Assembly (NCBI RefSeq): GCF_000685805.1 | Contig: NZ_JMKP01000017.1 | Location: 1 to 63,881 of the forward strand | Origin: Psychrobacter phenylpyruvicus DSM 7000 = NBRC 102152 | GTDB taxonomy: Bacteria > Pseudomonadota > Gammaproteobacteria > Pseudomonadales > Moraxellaceae | Direction: 5' to 3' | DNA: 63,881 nucleotides | Shown: piece after piece, positions 45,989 to 56,008 of the stretch | Layout: every line of letters starts with the position of its first letter | How positions within the stretch are numbered: position 1 is the stretch's first letter | Notes under the pieces: model-generated | Seen by the model: only the letters and a program-made list of their open reading frames with translations | Told to the model about the DNA's origin: nothing | Database searches by the model: none | Translations under genes and position numbers: made by a program

Positions 45989-46768
45989 ATGACAAGCATT
46001 GCTCAGAACTATTTGACTGCTGAGCGTATAGGTTGGCTGACATTATCCCGAGATTTTGGCTTAGTTAAAGCGTATAGACGTTTTGCTATACTGCTGGCGG
46101 CCACAGGACTTATGTTGGGTTGCCAGTCAGTAACCTACCCAATTATGGAGCATGCTGCTAATAAAGCCTACTCTAGCGCACAAGCTAATGAGATTGCGGA
46201 TATTAGAACTCAGATGGCGGCTCAATATTTACAGCATAATCAGCTAGATAATGCCAAGCGTCAGTTAGAAAAAGCGCTGGCTGCCAATGAACGTTATGCC
46301 CCTGCTTATGATATGATGGGGGTTTTGTTGCAAACAGAAGGTAGCCCATTAAATATCACTAAGGCGGAAAGCTATTTTCAAAAAGCTTTAATATTGCAGC
46401 CACAGTTGATGAAAGCACGCAATAATTACGGAGTTTATCTGGCGCAGTTGGGCCGATATGATGAAGCTCTCACTCAGTTTAAAATAGCTGGAGCAGCTTT
46501 AGGCTATGAAGGCCGAATCAAGGCTTTAGAGAACTTAGGCGTTACTGCTTTAAAAGTGGATAACAATGAGCTTGCCACTGAAACTTTTGTCAGAATCTTA
46601 GAGCGTGACCGCAACAACCTATTGGCACACTTAGAGCTGGTAGATTTATTGATTAAAAGTGAGCAGTGGCAACAAGCTAAGGCCCTATATGCTGAGATGT
46701 TAATTCTAGTAGAGTTTGATATAAATCATCCTAGAATACAGCAGCAAGGGGCTAAGTTGAGTCTTTAG
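45989..46768 (+). CDS. pilW: Type IV pilus biogenesis/stability lipoprotein PilW (PilF)
   Basis: PilW is an outer-membrane pilotin-like TPR lipoprotein needed for PilQ secretin assembly. TPR repeats occupy ~65-235 (AAQYLQHNQLDNAKRQLEKA; KARNNYGVYLAQLGRYDEAL). The lipobox LMLGC puts the Cys at 45, giving an unusually long signal with ~30 residues before the hydrophobic core. The only in-frame ATG is at 45989, with AGGGA 5 bp upstream, so the long N-terminus seems real. Position between rlmN and rodZ is conserved in gamma-proteobacteria. Confidence 0.9.
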   Translation: MTSIAQNYLTAERIGWLTLSRDFGLVKAYRRFAILLAATGLMLGCQSVTYPIMEHAANKAYSSAQANEIADIRTQMAAQYLQHNQLDNAKRQLEKALAANERYAPAYDMMGVLLQTEGSPLNITKAESYFQKALILQPQLMKARNNYGVYLAQLGRYDEALTQFKIAGAALGYEGRIKALENLGVTALKVDNNELATETFVRILERDRNNLLAHLELVDLLIKSEQWQQAKALYAEMLILVEFDINHPRIQQQGAKLSL

Positions 46769-46782
46769 CTTGACCTCAATAT

Positions 46783-46810
46783 AATTACGTATAAAGAATT
46801 ACGTATAAAG
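46783..46810. repeat. 14-bp tandem duplication
   Basis: Two exact copies of AATTACGTATAAAG lie in the pilW-rodZ spacer, followed by a partial third start (AATTAA). Confidence 0.85.
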
Positions 46811-46928
46811 AATTAACCATAAAGTAAGTTATTCATGCATAGACATAATTCGCGACAGCTTTAGCTGACTTACCGCATAGTGAAGAAGCCAAAAAGCTAA
46901 AAATTTGGATTCGTAACCCAGAGGCATC

Positions 46929-47786
46929 ATGGAAATCGATAGAAAAGACCCGTTGACCCCCACCTTAGATACATCAAATAAGAATGTCGGTTCGTTTGGT
47001 AATCGACTCAAACAAGCTCGTATTAGCAAAAACCTAACCTTAGATGATGTGGCGGCTGAATTATTTATCCTACGTCGCCATCTTGAGGCTATTGAAGCAG
47101 AGGATTTCAGGGCTTTGCCACAAGCTGCTTTTGCCCGAGGTTTCGTGATTAACTATGCTAAGTATGTTGGGCTAGACCCAGATGAGATCGCAGAGAGCTT
47201 TAATCGCAATTATCCTGATGAATTAAAAAAGAAAAGCGTTGATGATATTGAGTCTCCGCTAAAACCTATGGGTACTTTACAGCGAGAAGGTCGACGCTCT
47301 ATTCGTATTAATCCGCTTTTGGTACTTGGCTTAATTGGTCTGATTATTTTAGCGGTATTTTTAATTCGTACTATCTCCAACGCTAAAGATGCTTCACAGG
47401 TTGAAACACAAGACAGGACTGTGCTAGATGACTTATCTGACAGTGAACAGTCAGCAGGTGCTGCCGTGACCACTACGGTGGTAAGTGGAGGTGACGATTT
47501 ACAGAGCGCAGGTTCAGCCTTGAACCTAGATTCTGCAGCCAACTCTCAAGACGCAACATTAGACTTTCGAGTTACAGATACCACTCCATTAACGGTTGTC
47601 GATGCCACAGGCAAAACTTTATTAACAGGCGAGCAGGGCGCTGGTAGTTATAAGCTGTCTGGAAAAGCGCCCTTTAATGTGCAAATTGGCAAGGTGTCTA
47701 ATGTGACTTTGAGTCTTAATGGAGAGTCGATTAAGTTAAATGACTTTGCCCAGAATGACCAAGCCAACTTTAGTTTAGCTCCTTAA
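46929..47786 (+). CDS. rodZ: Cytoskeleton/cell-shape protein RodZ
   Basis: RodZ links MreB to the elongasome. The 285-aa bitopic protein has an N-terminal Xre-type helix-turn-helix (~23-90: FGNRLKQARISKNLTLDDVA, and a FARGFVINYAKYVGLDP stretch). A basic juxtamembrane patch, one transmembrane helix (~133-152, LLVLGLIGLIILAVFLI), a periplasmic acidic linker and a C-terminal DUF4115-like beta domain follow. Length and order match the family. The ATG has GAGG upstream. Confidence 0.93.
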   Translation: MEIDRKDPLTPTLDTSNKNVGSFGNRLKQARISKNLTLDDVAAELFILRRHLEAIEAEDFRALPQAAFARGFVINYAKYVGLDPDEIAESFNRNYPDELKKKSVDDIESPLKPMGTLQREGRRSIRINPLLVLGLIGLIILAVFLIRTISNAKDASQVETQDRTVLDDLSDSEQSAGAAVTTTVVSGGDDLQSAGSALNLDSAANSQDATLDFRVTDTTPLTVVDATGKTLLTGEQGAGSYKLSGKAPFNVQIGKVSNVTLSLNGESIKLNDFAQNDQANFSLAP

Positions 47787-47914
47787 TAGCTAATTGATTT
47801 CGTTTTCTATCTTATTTATTCAGAGTTATGGGCTTATCTATGCAGCTTGAAGTTAGTTAAGCCCTGCATGATTAGATAATCGTTTTATAAATTTTCAGTC
47901 AACTGAGAAGTGCT

Positions 47915-49039
47915 ATGTCTACTCCCTCTCCAATTAAACGTCGTCAAACCAAAAAAATATATGTCGGTGATGTGGCAGTCGGTGGTGATGCCCCAATCAG
48001 TGTGCAAAGTATGACCAACACTGACACCTGTGATGTAGAGGCTACGGTCGCTCAGATCCAGCGCTGTGTTGATGCTGGCGCTGATATGATGCGTGTTTCA
48101 ACGCCTACCATGGATACCGTTGCTGCTTTTGCAGAAATCAAAAAGCGAGTCGATATTCCATTAATTGCAGACGTTCACTTTGACTATAAGATTGCCTTAG
48201 CGGTCGCAGCCGCAGGGGCAGACTGTTTACGTATTAACCCAGGTAATATTGGTAATGATGCCAAGGTTCGAGAAGTAGTAGCCTGTGCTCGTGATTATAA
48301 TATTCCTATTCGTATTGGGGTTAATGCAGGCTCTTTAGAAAAAGAGATTCAGCGTAAATATACAGAGCCAACTGGTGAGGCTATGGTGGAATCTGCCATG
48401 CGCCATATCGATATTTTAGACCGCCTGAACTTTGATCAGTACAAAGTATCGGTGAAAGCTAGTAACGTGTTTTTAACTTTAGATGCCTACCGCCTGCTGT
48501 CGCAGCAAATCGATAATCCGCTGCACTTAGGAGTAACCGAAGCTGGGGTATATCGTACTGGTACGGTTAAGTCTGCCATTGCTTTAGGCGGCTTATTGTT
48601 AGATGGCATTGGCGATACCATTCGTATCTCATTAGCCGCTGAGCCTGAAGATGAAATTAAAATCGGTTTTGATATCTTAAAGTCACTCGGTATTCGTGCC
48701 AATGGCATTAACTTTATCGCCTGTCCAAGTTGCTCTCGCCAAGAGTTTGATGTGATCCGAGTGATGAATGAGTTAGAAGCACGTTTGGAAGATGTGCGAA
48801 TTCCGATGGATGTTTCGGTCATTGGTTGTAAGGTTAACGGCCCAGGTGAGGCCAAAGAAGCCGATATTGGAGTGGTAGGGGCTTCTCCGAATTCATTGGT
48901 GTATTTGCAAGGTCAGAAGAGTCATTTAATCGATACTACTACCGTAGTTGATAATATCGAAAAAATGGTTAGAGAGCGTGTGGCAGAGGCAGAGCAGAAA
49001 GCCGCCAATGAAATTTTACGTGTGGATGGCAGCAAGTAG
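47915..49039 (+). CDS. ispG: 4-hydroxy-3-methylbut-2-enyl diphosphate synthase IspG (GcpE)
   Basis: IspG is the 4Fe-4S enzyme of the penultimate MEP-pathway step in isoprenoid synthesis. The 374-aa protein shows [28 protein letters not shown], and the cluster cysteines in CPSCSRQEF and GCKVNGPGE. It is the two-domain bacterial form. It lies 128 bp after rodZ and 73 bp before hisS, as in related genomes. Confidence 0.98.
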   Translation: MSTPSPIKRRQTKKIYVGDVAVGGDAPISVQSMTNTDTCDVEATVAQIQRCVDAGADMMRVSTPTMDTVAAFAEIKKRVDIPLIADVHFDYKIALAVAAAGADCLRINPGNIGNDAKVREVVACARDYNIPIRIGVNAGSLEKEIQRKYTEPTGEAMVESAMRHIDILDRLNFDQYKVSVKASNVFLTLDAYRLLSQQIDNPLHLGVTEAGVYRTGTVKSAIALGGLLLDGIGDTIRISLAAEPEDEIKIGFDILKSLGIRANGINFIACPSCSRQEFDVIRVMNELEARLEDVRIPMDVSVIGCKVNGPGEAKEADIGVVGASPNSLVYLQGQKSHLIDTTTVVDNIEKMVRERVAEAEQKAANEILRVDGSK

Positions 49040-49112
49040 TCTGTTACAGTAATAACTGTCTTAGCTCCCCTATGTGTTACGGATTAAGCTGAATAAAAAT
49101 TGGGCAAATAAT

Positions 49113-50423
49113 ATGATTAAGTCGATCAAAGGTTTTAATGACATTTTGCACGTGGCTACTTCGAGTAGCCAACCTAGCGGTCAATGGCGCTATTTAGAGA
49201 GCACGTTAAAGAACGTCCTAGATCAATTTGGCTATGATGAAATTCGTCTGCCAATAGTGGAAGAGACACAGTTATTTGCCCGCGCCATCGGCGATGCAAC
49301 AGATATCGTCGAAAAAGAGATGTTTAGTTTCACCGATAAGTCCGATCCACCAACACCCATTACCCTGCGTCCGGAAGGTACAGCAGGCGCAGTACGAGCA
49401 GTTATTGAACATAACTTACTGCGTGGTGATAGTCCTAAGCTTTGGTATATAGGGCCTATGTTTCGTTATGAGCAGCCGCAAAAAGGTCGTTATCGCCAGT
49501 TCCATCAGCTAGGCGTAGAAGCTTTTGGTAGTGAGCTTGCTGATGTGGAAGCTGAACTGATTGCGATGACGCACACCATGTGGCAGCGTCTTGGCATTGA
49601 CCATGAACTAACTTTAGAGATTAATAGTTTAGGTGAGCTAGATGAGCGTTTGGCTTATCGCGCGGCTTTAGTCGAGTTTTTAAATAACAAAAAAGACTTA
49701 CTAGATGAAGACAGTCAGCGCCGTCTAACTACCAATCCTCTGCGTATTTTAGACAGTAAAGATAAAGAGACTCAAGCAATTTTAGAAAATGCACCTAAGC
49801 TTGCCGACTACTTAGGTGAAGACAGTAAAGCCCACTTTGAGCAATTAAAAACTTACTTAGCAGCGCTCGGTATCGATTACGTGGTCAACCCAAAATTGGT
49901 CCGTGGCTTGGATTACTATAACAAAACTGTCTTTGAGTGGGTAACCGATAAGCTGGGCTCACAAGCAACGGTTTGTGCCGGCGGCCGTTATGATGGTTTA
50001 GTGGGTCAATTGAAATCTATTGGCAAGCCTGCAGATAAAGCCAAAGCGGTTAAGTCAGATCCAGCAGTAGGGTTTGCTATGGGTCTTGAAAGACTGTTGC
50101 TATTGGTACAAGCGGTAAATCCAATGCCTGAGTTTGCTTCTTGCGACGTGTTTGTAGTGGTTCATCCTGATTTATACGCTGAAGGATTGCTATACGCCCA
50201 GTCATTGCGCGAAGCCCGTCAAGATTTACGCATTAAGATGTCTAGTGCCAATAGCATGAAAGCTCAAATGAAAAAAGCCGATAAGTCAGGCGCTAAAATA
50301 ACTGTCATCTTAGCGCAAGATGAAATAGAGAATGGCAGTATCAGTATCAAAACGATGGAAACTGGGGAGCAGGTAAGCCAAGATAAGTTATGGCTACACA
50401 GTGCTGAAAACTTTAGTTTATAA
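49113..50423 (+). CDS. hisS: Histidyl-tRNA synthetase
   Basis: HisS is a class II synthetase that charges tRNA-His. The 436-aa protein has KGFNDILH, motif 2 ([18 protein letters not shown]), the histidine-A loop [15 protein letters not shown] and motif 3 [12 protein letters not shown], with the anticodon-binding domain at the C-terminus. I chose the ATG at 49113 ([10 protein letters not shown]), which matches the family N-terminus. An upstream in-frame start adds 13 residues without support. Confidence 0.97.
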   Translation: MIKSIKGFNDILHVATSSSQPSGQWRYLESTLKNVLDQFGYDEIRLPIVEETQLFARAIGDATDIVEKEMFSFTDKSDPPTPITLRPEGTAGAVRAVIEHNLLRGDSPKLWYIGPMFRYEQPQKGRYRQFHQLGVEAFGSELADVEAELIAMTHTMWQRLGIDHELTLEINSLGELDERLAYRAALVEFLNNKKDLLDEDSQRRLTTNPLRILDSKDKETQAILENAPKLADYLGEDSKAHFEQLKTYLAALGIDYVVNPKLVRGLDYYNKTVFEWVTDKLGSQATVCAGGRYDGLVGQLKSIGKPADKAKAVKSDPAVGFAMGLERLLLLVQAVNPMPEFASCDVFVVVHPDLYAEGLLYAQSLREARQDLRIKMSSANSMKAQMKKADKSGAKITVILAQDEIENGSISIKTMETGEQVSQDKLWLHSAENFSL

Positions 50424-50497
50424 TTCAAAACTTATCTTTAAGCAATTGGCAATACAGTTCTGTTGCATATTCGGTAATTAACTTTTTAGGTAGATTT

Positions 50498-51325
50498 ATG
50501 GCCAAGATTCCCTCTTCAAATTCACCACAAACGAATAACCCCAATGGTGAACCGCAGTCAATGGAGAAGCTTAAGCAGGCTTCTGGCTATATTATTGGCG
50601 CTATACTACTGGCACTGATAGGCTATTTTGGATGGAACTACCTGCAAAGCTCAGGTATGAAAGCCGACACGGTAGCAGCAGATAAATATGCGGCCATTGA
50701 AGCGGCTAATGATGAGTTACTGGGTCAACCAGAGGGCAATGCCGAAGCCAGCAAAAAGCTAAATGCGGATATCGATGCTTTAGTAGCAGAACATGGCAAT
50801 ACTGTTTATGCTTGGCAGGCGCTTATGATTAAGTCGCGTAATGCAGTGGATGCCAATGATATGAAGACCGCCTTAGCTGCTCTAAAAAGAGCATTAGAGA
50901 TTGATCTAAAAGATGCAGGTCTGCATTCTATTACCCAGCTTCGTTATGCCACAGTGTTATTGGCCAGTGGTGATGTAGAGGCTGCATTAACTCAAGCTTC
51001 AATTGATGTGCCTGTTGCTTTTGAAGCCAGTCAGCAAGAACTGTTAGGCGATATTTATTTGGCCAAAAAAGACAACGAGAAAGCGGTACGTGCTTATGAA
51101 AATGCCTGGAGCTTATTGTCTAAGCGTCATGAAGAACGTCCTTTCTTGCGCTTGAAGCTTGAAAACTTAGGAGTAAGTCCTAAGCCTATTGAGCCTGCTG
51201 AGCAAGTTGTAGACGTTGAAGCCATGCAGCAAGCGCAATTGGTAGGAAGTAATGAGATTAATCCTGAGCTAGAAGCGGCTATCGCTGAGATTGAAGCAGC
51301 TGCTTCTGAAAAGGCAGCGCAATAA
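50498..51325 (+). CDS. yfgM: YfgM-like TPR membrane protein
   Basis: The 275-aa protein has a polar N-terminus, one transmembrane helix (~30-50, YIIGAILLALIGYFGWNYL) and a periplasmic TPR-like domain, the layout of YfgM, a partner of PpiD and the Sec translocon in E. coli. A ~50-residue acidic/Ala-rich tail makes it longer than the E. coli protein (about 206 aa). Its position between hisS and bamB is the conserved one and supports the call. Confidence 0.9.
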   Translation: MAKIPSSNSPQTNNPNGEPQSMEKLKQASGYIIGAILLALIGYFGWNYLQSSGMKADTVAADKYAAIEAANDELLGQPEGNAEASKKLNADIDALVAEHGNTVYAWQALMIKSRNAVDANDMKTALAALKRALEIDLKDAGLHSITQLRYATVLLASGDVEAALTQASIDVPVAFEASQQELLGDIYLAKKDNEKAVRAYENAWSLLSKRHEERPFLRLKLENLGVSPKPIEPAEQVVDVEAMQQAQLVGSNEINPELEAAIAEIEAAASEKAAQ

Positions 51326-51536
51326 AGTTACAAGCTGCTATTTATCTAGCAGCTAATTTATGATTGCGACCTATGAGCTAAGCTGAGTTACAATAAGTAA
51401 TTACAATAAATAGCCTTTTGACTTTTTGTTTATAACCGAATTTGTTATAACATACACAACCATAAGATTAGTTCCAAGAAGGCATCCAAGCTTTTTTTGG
51501 CACTATGATTTTTAACCTGATTGAGCTGATTCAACT

Positions 51537-52733
51537 ATGTATAACAATAAACCGCTATCTACACCAGCAAGCCTTATTTCTAAAGCCTCAAAGATTACTG
51601 TTCTGTGTGCTTCCATAGCCTTGGTTGCTGCTTGTGGAAAGACCATTAAACCTGAAGAGCATAAGCCGACTAAATTAGTGCAACTTGAACAAGCTATCAA
51701 TGTGGTTGAACCAGTATTTCAAACCTCAATTAGTGACCGCTCGAAGTTGGCGGATGTTAACCGTTTTGAAGTGGGCTTCGATGGCAAGCAACTGGTCGTC
51801 GCTTCAGGGGCTGGTAAAGTACAAAGTTATGGTCTAAATGGTCAAACTCTATGGAGTGTTGACTTAAAAGAGGACATCGTAGGGGCGGTTGCTTTTGACA
51901 GCACCAGTCAGACCGCTGTGGTAACCACTAAGTCAGCTCGTGTGGTTGCACTTGATACTAATAACGGTCAAGTTAAATGGGAAAATAAGATAAGTGGTAC
52001 GGTACTGGCGCCTGCCTTAATCCATAATAACCGGGTGATACTGTCTGCCAATGACGGGATTATGCATGGATTATCGTTACAGTCGGGCCAGTCTATTTGG
52101 CAGTTTGCTACCCAAACCCCAAGCATTAGTGTCCGTGGTAGCGCTAAGCCAACTTTATTAGACAATCAAACTGCGCTTATGGGCGGCGCGGATGGTCGTT
52201 TGCATGCGGTTGAAATCGAGTCAGGTATTCCTAAATGGAACCGCCGCGTGGGTATCCCTTCAGGTGCCAGTGAAATTCAGCGCATGACAGATGTTGATGG
52301 TACTCCCACTGTGGATAAAGGTCAGCTTCTAGCCGTTAGCTATAGTGGTCAGTTAATGTCAGCTGATCTGGCCAGCGGTCAGATTACTTTCTTACAAGAA
52401 GCGGCCAGTAAAAACAGCTTAGCGGTTACCGATACTGCAGTAATTACCACCACGCTAGACGGTATAGTAAAAGCCTTTGACCGTCGTACAGGTGAACTAT
52501 TATGGGAAAACGAAGCTCTGGCTTATCGTCAGTTAAGCAATCCTGAGCTTATTGGCAACTATATTGCTGTTGGTGATTTAGAAGGGGTAGTCCACTTCTT
52601 ATCGCCACAAGATGGTCGTATTGTTAGCCGTACCCAAACCAAAGGCCCTATTGTCAAACTGACCTCTCAAGGTGGCTACTTACTGACTCAGACCAAATCT
52701 GGTCAAGTGAGCGTGTGGCGTTTAGTGCGTTAG
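51537..52733 (+). CDS. bamB: Outer-membrane assembly lipoprotein BamB
   Basis: BamB is the beta-propeller lipoprotein of the BAM complex. The 398-aa protein has a lipoprotein signal with lipobox VAAC (Cys33), then PQQ-type propeller repeats with recurrent VVALDTNNGQVKWENKISG, LHAVEIESGIPKWNRRVG and VKAFDRRTGELLWENE motifs. It is the last gene of the rlmN-to-bamB series; der, often next in relatives, is not here. A terminator follows ~100 bp later. Confidence 0.96.
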   Translation: MYNNKPLSTPASLISKASKITVLCASIALVAACGKTIKPEEHKPTKLVQLEQAINVVEPVFQTSISDRSKLADVNRFEVGFDGKQLVVASGAGKVQSYGLNGQTLWSVDLKEDIVGAVAFDSTSQTAVVTTKSARVVALDTNNGQVKWENKISGTVLAPALIHNNRVILSANDGIMHGLSLQSGQSIWQFATQTPSISVRGSAKPTLLDNQTALMGGADGRLHAVEIESGIPKWNRRVGIPSGASEIQRMTDVDGTPTVDKGQLLAVSYSGQLMSADLASGQITFLQEAASKNSLAVTDTAVITTTLDGIVKAFDRRTGELLWENEALAYRQLSNPELIGNYIAVGDLEGVVHFLSPQDGRIVSRTQTKGPIVKLTSQGGYLLTQTKSGQVSVWRLVR

Positions 52734-52736
52734 TTA

Positions 52737-52778
52737 TTCTAGGTTAATTGTTCTAGGTTAACTGCTCTGAGTTAATAG
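52737..52778. repeat. Triple imperfect 14-bp tandem repeat
   Basis: TTCTAGGTTAATTG, TTCTAGGTTAACTG and CTCTGAGTTAATAG follow one another directly after the bamB stop. Confidence 0.8.
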
Positions 52779-52834
52779 ATGCTAGATACTACAAAACTAG
52801 ACCAAAAAACCGCATTATAAAAATTAAAATATAA

Positions 52835-52868
52835 AAAAGAAGCCTAAGTCATTGGGCTTCTTTTTTTT
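52835..52868 (+). terminator. Terminator of bamB
   Basis: A 13-bp stem (AAAAGAAGCCTAA with TTGGGCTTCTTTT, one wobble) with a 4-nt loop is followed by an extended T tract. A-rich sequence on the left makes it usable by the convergent DUF1853 gene too. Confidence 0.9.
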
Positions 52869-52914
52869 GTAAGTGTTGAAGGATATTAATAACAACAAAT
52901 TATTTTGAGCTACT

Positions 52915-53898
52915 TTATTTATCGCGAACCAATACCACAGGCTCACCCTGGTTAAAATATAAGTTGGTATCGATATCTTTAAGTTCAAGTGGCACATAAG
53001 GCCACTGCGACAAGCGGTAGCGACGTCGACGCAGCTCGTCTTTGTCTAAGTGTGGGTCTAAGTTGGTAACGTGGCTTTGAGCCAAAAAATCAGCATCATA
53101 AAATGGCCGATGGGTGAGCCACTCAATATAATGTGCTGGGCGTAACTCAGGCATCTGTAAAGCCTCAAAGTCGCTATGACTGTCAATATGGTACCAGCTA
53201 TGCAGAGGGAAGGTATGGTTTAACCATTCAGGGCTCGGCTCATTACTGTTGCTGTCTTTGAAGAACCTGCCTTTCATTACCATATAGCGTTTATCAATTT
53301 TTATTTGGTTATAAAAATCCAAATCGATCCAGATACTTCGAAAGGGTTTGGTTTGCATATGCATTAATTTTCGTTGCAGAGTGTCGCGAGCATTAATACC
53401 AACCCAATTGTCGAATCTATCATAGGGAGCAGAGCCCAGATAAAACTTTATTGCCAGCTCCCAATGCTCAATCTCATCGCTTTCATGGTTCTTTAGGATA
53501 AAGTCTAATTCACCGGTGGTTTGCATGCCGCTGTATAGCTGTACATTGTGAGCCACGACTTCATAAGGGTGCACCCCCAACTGAAAGCCATCTTCTAGCC
53601 AAAAATGAATCAACCCCTCAAAGTGAAAGCCTAAACGATAAGGACTAGGGCGTGACATCAGATATCGAGTTAGCTCTTGATAAGCAGGACTGTCATCCAA
53701 CTGCTCTAAACGCGGGGAATAATTTTGATATTGGGTCAGCCAAAACTGAGGCTCATGCACAAATATCTGCTGTGATATTAAATTAGGATCAGCCGAGATC
53801 CATTGTTTCAACACATCAGGGCAGGCAAGGGCAAAGGCTAAGTCTCGCACAAACGGACGTTTGTATTGTAGCCAAGGTTGTGACTTATCAAAGGGCAT
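52915..53898 (-). CDS. DUF1853 family protein, possible PD-(D/E)XK fold
   Basis: The 327-aa cytoplasmic protein matches the DUF1853 family (RDLAFALACPDVL at the N-terminus, then YRLGFHFEGLIHFWLE). The central stretch TGELDFILKN...IEHWELAIKFYLG has an ExD...ExK arrangement that resembles the core of PD-(D/E)XK nucleases. That is my inference; no activity can be claimed. The ATG has AAAG upstream. It is monocistronic and convergent with bamB. Confidence 0.85.
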   Translation of the reverse strand: MPFDKSQPWLQYKRPFVRDLAFALACPDVLKQWISADPNLISQQIFVHEPQFWLTQYQNYSPRLEQLDDSPAYQELTRYLMSRPSPYRLGFHFEGLIHFWLEDGFQLGVHPYEVVAHNVQLYSGMQTTGELDFILKNHESDEIEHWELAIKFYLGSAPYDRFDNWVGINARDTLQRKLMHMQTKPFRSIWIDLDFYNQIKIDKRYMVMKGRFFKDSNSNEPSPEWLNHTFPLHSWYHIDSHSDFEALQMPELRPAHYIEWLTHRPFYDADFLAQSHVTNLDPHLDKDELRRRRYRLSQWPYVPLELKDIDTNLYFNQGEPVVLVRDK

Positions 53899-54014
53899 AG
53901 ATTATTCAAAAATATAGTTTGTGGTTTGGGGATAGTAGCTTGACTAAGAGGTAGAGCCTACAAGTATATCGTTTATAGTCTGTAAGTATAGCAACAGTAT
54001 ATGCCTTAAAGTCT

Positions 54015-54050
54015 AGATGGCAACTTAAAAGCTGAGATGGCAACTTAAAA
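54015..54050. repeat. 16-bp direct repeat at 20-bp period
   Basis: AGATGGCAACTTAAAA occurs at 54015-54030 and again at 54035-54050. Confidence 0.85.
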
Positions 54051-54166
54051 CAAACTTAGCTTAACTTTAGTCTGACATCTAGCTGGCCTTCAGGCTGTAT
54101 AATACTTACAGGTTATAAGTTCAAAATCATCAGTTCAAAACAGCTATAGGTTTAAATAGTTATGGT

Positions 54167-54198
54167 CTTCAATAACTATGAGCTTCAATAACTATGAG
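54167..54198. repeat. 16-bp exact tandem duplication
   Basis: CTTCAATAACTATGAG occurs twice head to tail (54167-54182, 54183-54198), followed by CTTATGG. Confidence 0.9.
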
Positions 54199-54291
54199 CT
54201 TATGGCCAAACCCTAACATTCAAATACTTCTTATTCTAAGAGCTAAAATTTAAAAAGCTAAATTCCAAATAACCAAGAATTGAAAGAGCCG

Positions 54292-54987
54292 ATGCCAGAT
54301 ACTTTAGACGCCCCAACTGCCTTAGTCATTGATACAGAGACGGATCAAGGTCGAGATCCTAGACCGATTCAAGTGGCTACCATTGAGGTATCCACAGGCC
54401 ATGAGTGGATGTCCTATTTTAATAGTGGCCGTCCTATCTCACCTTTTGTGACCAAAATCCATGGTATCACTGACGCTGATGTAGCAGGACTTGAGGCTTT
54501 TGATTTGACCAGATTTGAGCTAAGCGATTATCTCATCGGTCATAATGTGCGCTTTGATTGGGGGGTTATTGGCCGGCCTAAAGTTAAACTCATATGTACA
54601 GTGAGACTGGCTAGAGCTGCTTTCCCCGAATGGCATCGGTACTCTCAGTCCAAATGCATCGAACAGCTAATTGGTAAAGAACAAGCTGCCCATATGACGG
54701 CTGCAGCCCATGATGCGCTTGGTGATGCTAGAATGTGCTACTTATTATATAAAGCCTGCTGTGAGCGCCTAAATTTTGAACCTACCGATTTTGCCACTGC
54801 CCACAGAATTTCCAACATCGCTAAACCGGTGAAAAAGATGCCTTTTGGTAAATATAAAGGCCAGAGTATTGACGAGCTACCCATAGCCTATATTAAATGG
54901 ATGTTAGCTAATATTCCTAATTTGACACCCTCTCTATACTCGGCATTACAACACCGTATAACCAGTGAATTAGAGACACCAGAGTAG
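54292..54987 (+). CDS. DnaQ-like 3'-5' exonuclease fused to DUF3820
   Basis: The 231-aa protein has a DEDD exonuclease fold: ALVIDTETD (Exo I D and E), IGHNVRFDW (Exo II) and AAHDALGDARMC (Exo III H/D). A C-terminal DUF3820 module (KKMPFGKYKGQSIDELPIAY, then IKWMLAN) follows. This resembles ExoX-type enzymes that trim 3' ends in repair and recombination. I chose the ATG at 54292 with AGAG upstream; the frame also opens at a TTG four codons earlier. It is probably monocistronic. Confidence 0.9.
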   Translation: MPDTLDAPTALVIDTETDQGRDPRPIQVATIEVSTGHEWMSYFNSGRPISPFVTKIHGITDADVAGLEAFDLTRFELSDYLIGHNVRFDWGVIGRPKVKLICTVRLARAAFPEWHRYSQSKCIEQLIGKEQAAHMTAAAHDALGDARMCYLLYKACCERLNFEPTDFATAHRISNIAKPVKKMPFGKYKGQSIDELPIAYIKWMLANIPNLTPSLYSALQHRITSELETPE

Positions 54988-55288
54988 CGATTTAGCTACC
55001 TAATAGAAAATCCTCAGCGGTTTTGATAAATGTAAACTAGCAGTAAGGGGCTGGTTGCGCTCCGTAATAATAGTTAAAGTGGTAGATTGATTATTATCAT
55101 TAAGCGTTGGTGTACCTATTTTGATTTCCCTATAAATATGATTATAAAACTCGATAGGTTAAGGCATTGTTTTTAAACCAAAACGAACACAGTGACAAAG
55201 CTCGAGGCTGCCGACTATGTTATGATAGCAACATTGTGTCTTCACAACCTAGTTATAACTTTCTAATAGTTCAAGGTAGCATTTATTT
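54988..55288. other. 301-bp spacer
   Basis: AT-rich spacer between the exonuclease and LOG-family genes on the same strand. I see no terminator hairpin, repeat or small gene in it; the LOG promoter is presumably here. Confidence 0.35.
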
Positions 55289-55978
55289 ATGACTCAAAAG
55301 TTAAAAGCTGAGACCAACTCAGCAGCACAAACAGTTCGTACAACCATTACCAGCAAAGATGTTGAGCATGTGAGTGACGTGGTAGACAAGTCGACTATCA
55401 AGCAGCCCTTGGTGGCCGTCTATTGTGGCTCACGTATGGGTAATAATCCAGTTTACGAAGCGGCAGCTAGGGAGTTGGGTGAGGCTTTGGCAAAGAATGA
55501 CATGGGCCTAGTCTATGGCGGTGCCAGTATTGGCCTTATGGGAGCTGTGGCTGATACCGTCATATCAGGTGGCGCCCAGGCAGTAGGGGTTATTCCTACC
55601 TTTATGTTAGACCATGAGATTGCTCATGAAGGCTTAACCCGTCTGCATCTGACCGATACCATGCACACTCGTAAAGCAATCATGGCGGAGTACGCAGATG
55701 CCTTCATTACCTTACCGGGAGGTCTGGGTACTCTAGAAGAAATCATGGAGATTGCCACTTGGCGTCAGCTTTACCAACACGAAAAACCTATGGTCATTCT
55801 AAATATTAATGGTTTCTATGATCCTTTGATTGAGCACTTAAAGCACACTGCAGCAGAAGGCTTTATGAAGCAAGAAGACATAGAGAGATTGGTGGTGTGT
55901 GATGATATTGAATCAGCGGTAGCTTTACTGGATAAGCTGGTGCATATTGATGATCCAGTGGCCACGCATAAAATTTAA
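55289..55978 (+). CDS. LOG-family protein (TIGR00730; nucleotide 5'-monophosphate phosphoribohydrolase)
   Basis: The 229-aa protein has the LOG signature: VYCGSRMG, GLVYGGASIGLMG, and the catalytic MHTRKAIMAEYADAFITLPG followed by GLGTLEE. Family members release bases such as cytokinins from nucleoside monophosphates; in bacteria many act as general nucleotide salvage enzymes (PpnN-like small type). The first ~45 residues (TNSAAQTVRTTITSKD...) are an extra polar extension. A strong convergent terminator follows. Confidence 0.92.
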   Translation: MTQKLKAETNSAAQTVRTTITSKDVEHVSDVVDKSTIKQPLVAVYCGSRMGNNPVYEAAARELGEALAKNDMGLVYGGASIGLMGAVADTVISGGAQAVGVIPTFMLDHEIAHEGLTRLHLTDTMHTRKAIMAEYADAFITLPGGLGTLEEIMEIATWRQLYQHEKPMVILNINGFYDPLIEHLKHTAAEGFMKQEDIERLVVCDDIESAVALLDKLVHIDDPVATHKI

Positions 55979-56008
55979 GGGAATGCTGGATTAGTATTCT
56001 TTGTAACC

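Larger units (their letters stand above)
53899..54291. other. 393-bp spacer with tandem duplications
   Basis: The spacer between the divergent DUF1853 and exonuclease genes contains two pairs of direct repeats: AGATGGCAACTTAAAA at 54015 and 54035, and CTTCAATAACTATGAG at 54167 and 54183. Further short echoes (GTTCAAAA) occur between them. No gene is visible. Confidence 0.55.

Noticed and set aside
48487..48855. 122-codon minus-strand frame opposite ispG
   Set aside because: It is a shadow of a highly conserved gene.
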